From NCBI RefSeq assembly GCF_018991925.1, contig NW_024729696.1, positions 62,001-126,000 on the forward strand: a stretch of 64,000 nucleotides of DNA. The letters are read 5' to 3'. The notes under the pieces were generated by a model. It was not told the origin of the DNA, did no database searches, and saw only the letters and a list, made by a program, of their open reading frames with translations. Source of the DNA: Homarus americanus (taxonomy: Eukaryota; Arthropoda; Malacostraca; Decapoda; Nephropidae). A program made the translations under genes and the position numbers. Below are positions 62,011-64,000 of this stretch, piece after piece; within the stretch, counting starts at the first letter, position 1; each line of letters starts with the position of its first letter.

Positions 62011-62578
62011 CTCAGCTCAGACGACAGTAAGAGTGAAGGCTGGTAGTATACCCTGTAGTCCCCGGTAGCGAGGTATAATATTTTACCACGACACCACCAT
62101 GATACACTGACTCACTGTGTTGCTCCTCACCGAGAATAACGTAATCTTATCCTGAGTGAATACAGAGCTCGGACATTTTTAATCTACGCTCTATTGCTGG
62201 AGTGATTTTTTTACCTTCACTCTGGTTATAGTTGGAGGTATTGTCAAAGCGATAATCTCATCCTCGAGTGAATAAAGAGTACAAAAGAATACAACCTCCT
62301 AACATGCACTCAAACTACTACTCTCGAATCGGGTCTCTCAGTGTACACAAACAGCTACAACAAACAAGACAAACAATGTAATATTATCCTTGAGGGAATA
62401 CCCAGGGTGGCCATTAAACTTACACTCAAGTTGTTACTGCAATCACACTCTTGGGACTAAGTACAATGACATTAGATCCTAGACGTGGACAACAACACAC
62501 AGGAAGAGTCCACACATTGGTCTATCTAAGGTGAGGTGTACATTTTGTGAGTGGTTTCTGCAGGTCTCTCTCTCTCTC

Positions 62579-62579
<1 letters not shown>
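62008..62579. other. Unique sequence with a diverged repeat
   Basis: CGTAATCTTATCCTGAGTGAATA at 62140 (written here only as position) recurs in diverged form near 62250 and 62380. Confidence 0.5.
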
Positions 62580-62652
<73 letters not shown>

Positions 62653-62661
62653 CACACACAC
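62580..62661 (+). repeat. (AC)n
   Basis: About 40 units with one GC. Confidence 0.97.
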
Positions 62662-62922
62662 CTGGCTACTGGCCCACCCACCAATAATTTACCGGGCCAT
62701 AAGACTCCCCAAACATTCTTCGTCTGTAAATCTTCGTCTCAGAACCATTTTCTTTGTTGCCTGATGTCGAAACATTTATTTTCCCCGTGTCGTGTCGGAG
62801 TTCAGGTCGGCCAGCACACAAGCCGAGCCCATCTGGTAGTCTGTTTCAACCCAACGAAGTTTTTATCTTCATCTTCATTAGCTGGGAGTTGAAATTGTGT
62901 CCACATCACCGAACGAGTCCAG

Positions 62923-62942
62923 TTTTTTTTTTTTTTTTTTTT
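62923..62942 (+). repeat. Poly(T)
   Basis: 20 T. Confidence 0.95.
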
Positions 62943-63836
62943 AGGTGTACCAGCCAATCAAATATTTGGTTTAGTTTTCGATTTGTTTTAATCAATTTTG
63001 TCTTTAATTGGAAGTATTTGTTCCAGTCAGCTTCGTTCAATAGGTTGGTTCAATTAGAGAGTTTCAATTTCTTCATCAAACTTAATCTACGTCACTGAAG
63101 TAGCCAAATTTTTTTCATCCTTTTTTAAATCAATCAAATGTTTAGTTTTATTTGGGATTTTGACTCGTGTCGTCTTGAATTGAATCCGTCGAGAAAATCA
63201 TTATCTTGCACAGTCTGATGCAACTCGAGGCATTTCCTTCTTCTTCCCAAAGTCTCAGTCGTTCGTCTCGTAATTTCCTTTTCTTCTAACTAGACAGTGG
63301 ATCAGAGTCGAGTGGTTGAGAATAACCCTGACAGTTAAAACACGTAACGAGACACGTAAAGGAAAAAAAGGCTGTTCTATTGTTGTTTCGTTTCAATTTA
63401 TTGTGCTTTTATTGAACAGTACATTTTCACTCATTCGTATAGTTCTTGAGGAGGAAAGCTGTTCTAAGACTCTATTTCAAGCCAACACAATTATCATTTT
63501 CATCATTGTCTTCCTGGTTGTCAGCTGTTCGTCTTTAACATATCCAAGGAAAATATTAAGGAACGCACGTGATATCTTTTACTACCTACTAGAGATTTTT
63601 ATTGACAAAAAAAAAATATATATCGATTCGTCTTTAAATTTATTCCCTCAAGACACCGGGTATTTTTAAGATTTTTTTTTTCAACCCACATTTTTTCCGT
63701 TTGCTTTTAGTTTTTTTCAGTCATTCGTCTTGACATTTACTCACATAATAAACCAGAGTTCAAGTTTTTGCTTCAACTGAGCAAAAGTTGTTTTATTCCT
63801 TCGTCCTGATCCTTGGTATATTCTGAGACATACCTC
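62943..63836. other. T-rich sequence, diverged duplications
   Basis: AATCAAATATTTGGTTTAG (62957) and AATCAAATGTTTAGTTTTA (63132) are related. TTCGTCTT recurs. No gene. Confidence 0.5.
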
Positions 63837-64000
63837 CCTCCCTCCCTCCCTCCCTCCCCAACTTCCTTCTCCCCTAGCCTCCCCTCCCTCCCCCCAGCTT
63901 CCTCCCTCCCTCATCCCTCCCTCCCCATCCTCCTCCTCCTCCTCCCTCCTCTCTCTCGATTCTTTCCTTCCCCCAGACCCCACCCCTTCCTCTTCCTCAC
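63837..64000 (+). repeat. (CCCT)n / C-rich tract
   Basis: CCTCCCTCCC words to the window end. Confidence 0.9.

Overview
This is eukaryotic DNA that is overwhelmingly non-coding. It is packed with long perfect microsatellites ((AT)n, (AC/GT)n, (AG/CT)n, (ATT)n, (CCTG)n, (GTAT)n) and with dozens of minisatellites. Short interstitial CCTAA/TTAGG clusters occur in both orientations. TTAGG is the arthropod telomere motif, and this density of long microsatellites is typical of decapod crustaceans, so a crab, shrimp or lobster-like genome is my inference. I saw no bacterial operons, rRNA or tRNA genes, or CRISPR arrays.

The only gene I can call with confidence runs on the minus strand across most of the window. 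It is a membrane (renal-type) dipeptidase of peptidase family M19. Five coding exons are visible in transcription order: 59649-59790 (probable first coding exon), 58747-58924 (membrane anchor), 28926-29082 (zinc-binding HND), 20496-20628 (FWVAYTPC), and 11780-11930 (IEGGH to HACNTP). Splice phases 1, 2, 0, 1 join all five into one open frame of 253 codons plus two bases. Introns are 724, 29664, 8297 and 8565 bp. The 3' half of the gene, with the remaining zinc histidines, was not found and probably lies beyond position 1.

Layout: 1-11.8 kb is downstream intron or unknown sequence with many repeats. From 11.8 to 59.8 kb are the dipeptidase exons and introns. A degraded non-LTR retrotransposon endonuclease fragment lies at about 42.2-42.7 kb inside the largest intron. 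From 59.8 to 64 kb is presumed 5' flank, or 5'-UTR introns, with no recognised promoter.

The most unusual structure is the minisatellite at 20617-21775. It is built from about 28 tandem copies of the dipeptidase gene's own 3' splice site: a branch-point-like CTAAC, a pyrimidine tract, AG, and the first 12 coding bases of the 20496-20628 exon. They sit directly upstream of the real acceptor. Other non-random structures are a set of CRE palindromes and CCAAT boxes ahead of a TATA box near 24.1-24.4 kb, a cluster of nuclear-receptor half-sites near 55.5-55.8 kb, three X-box-like palindromes in a purine/pyrimidine-rich block near 40.7-41.1 kb, and several higher-order or strongly diverged tandem repeats.
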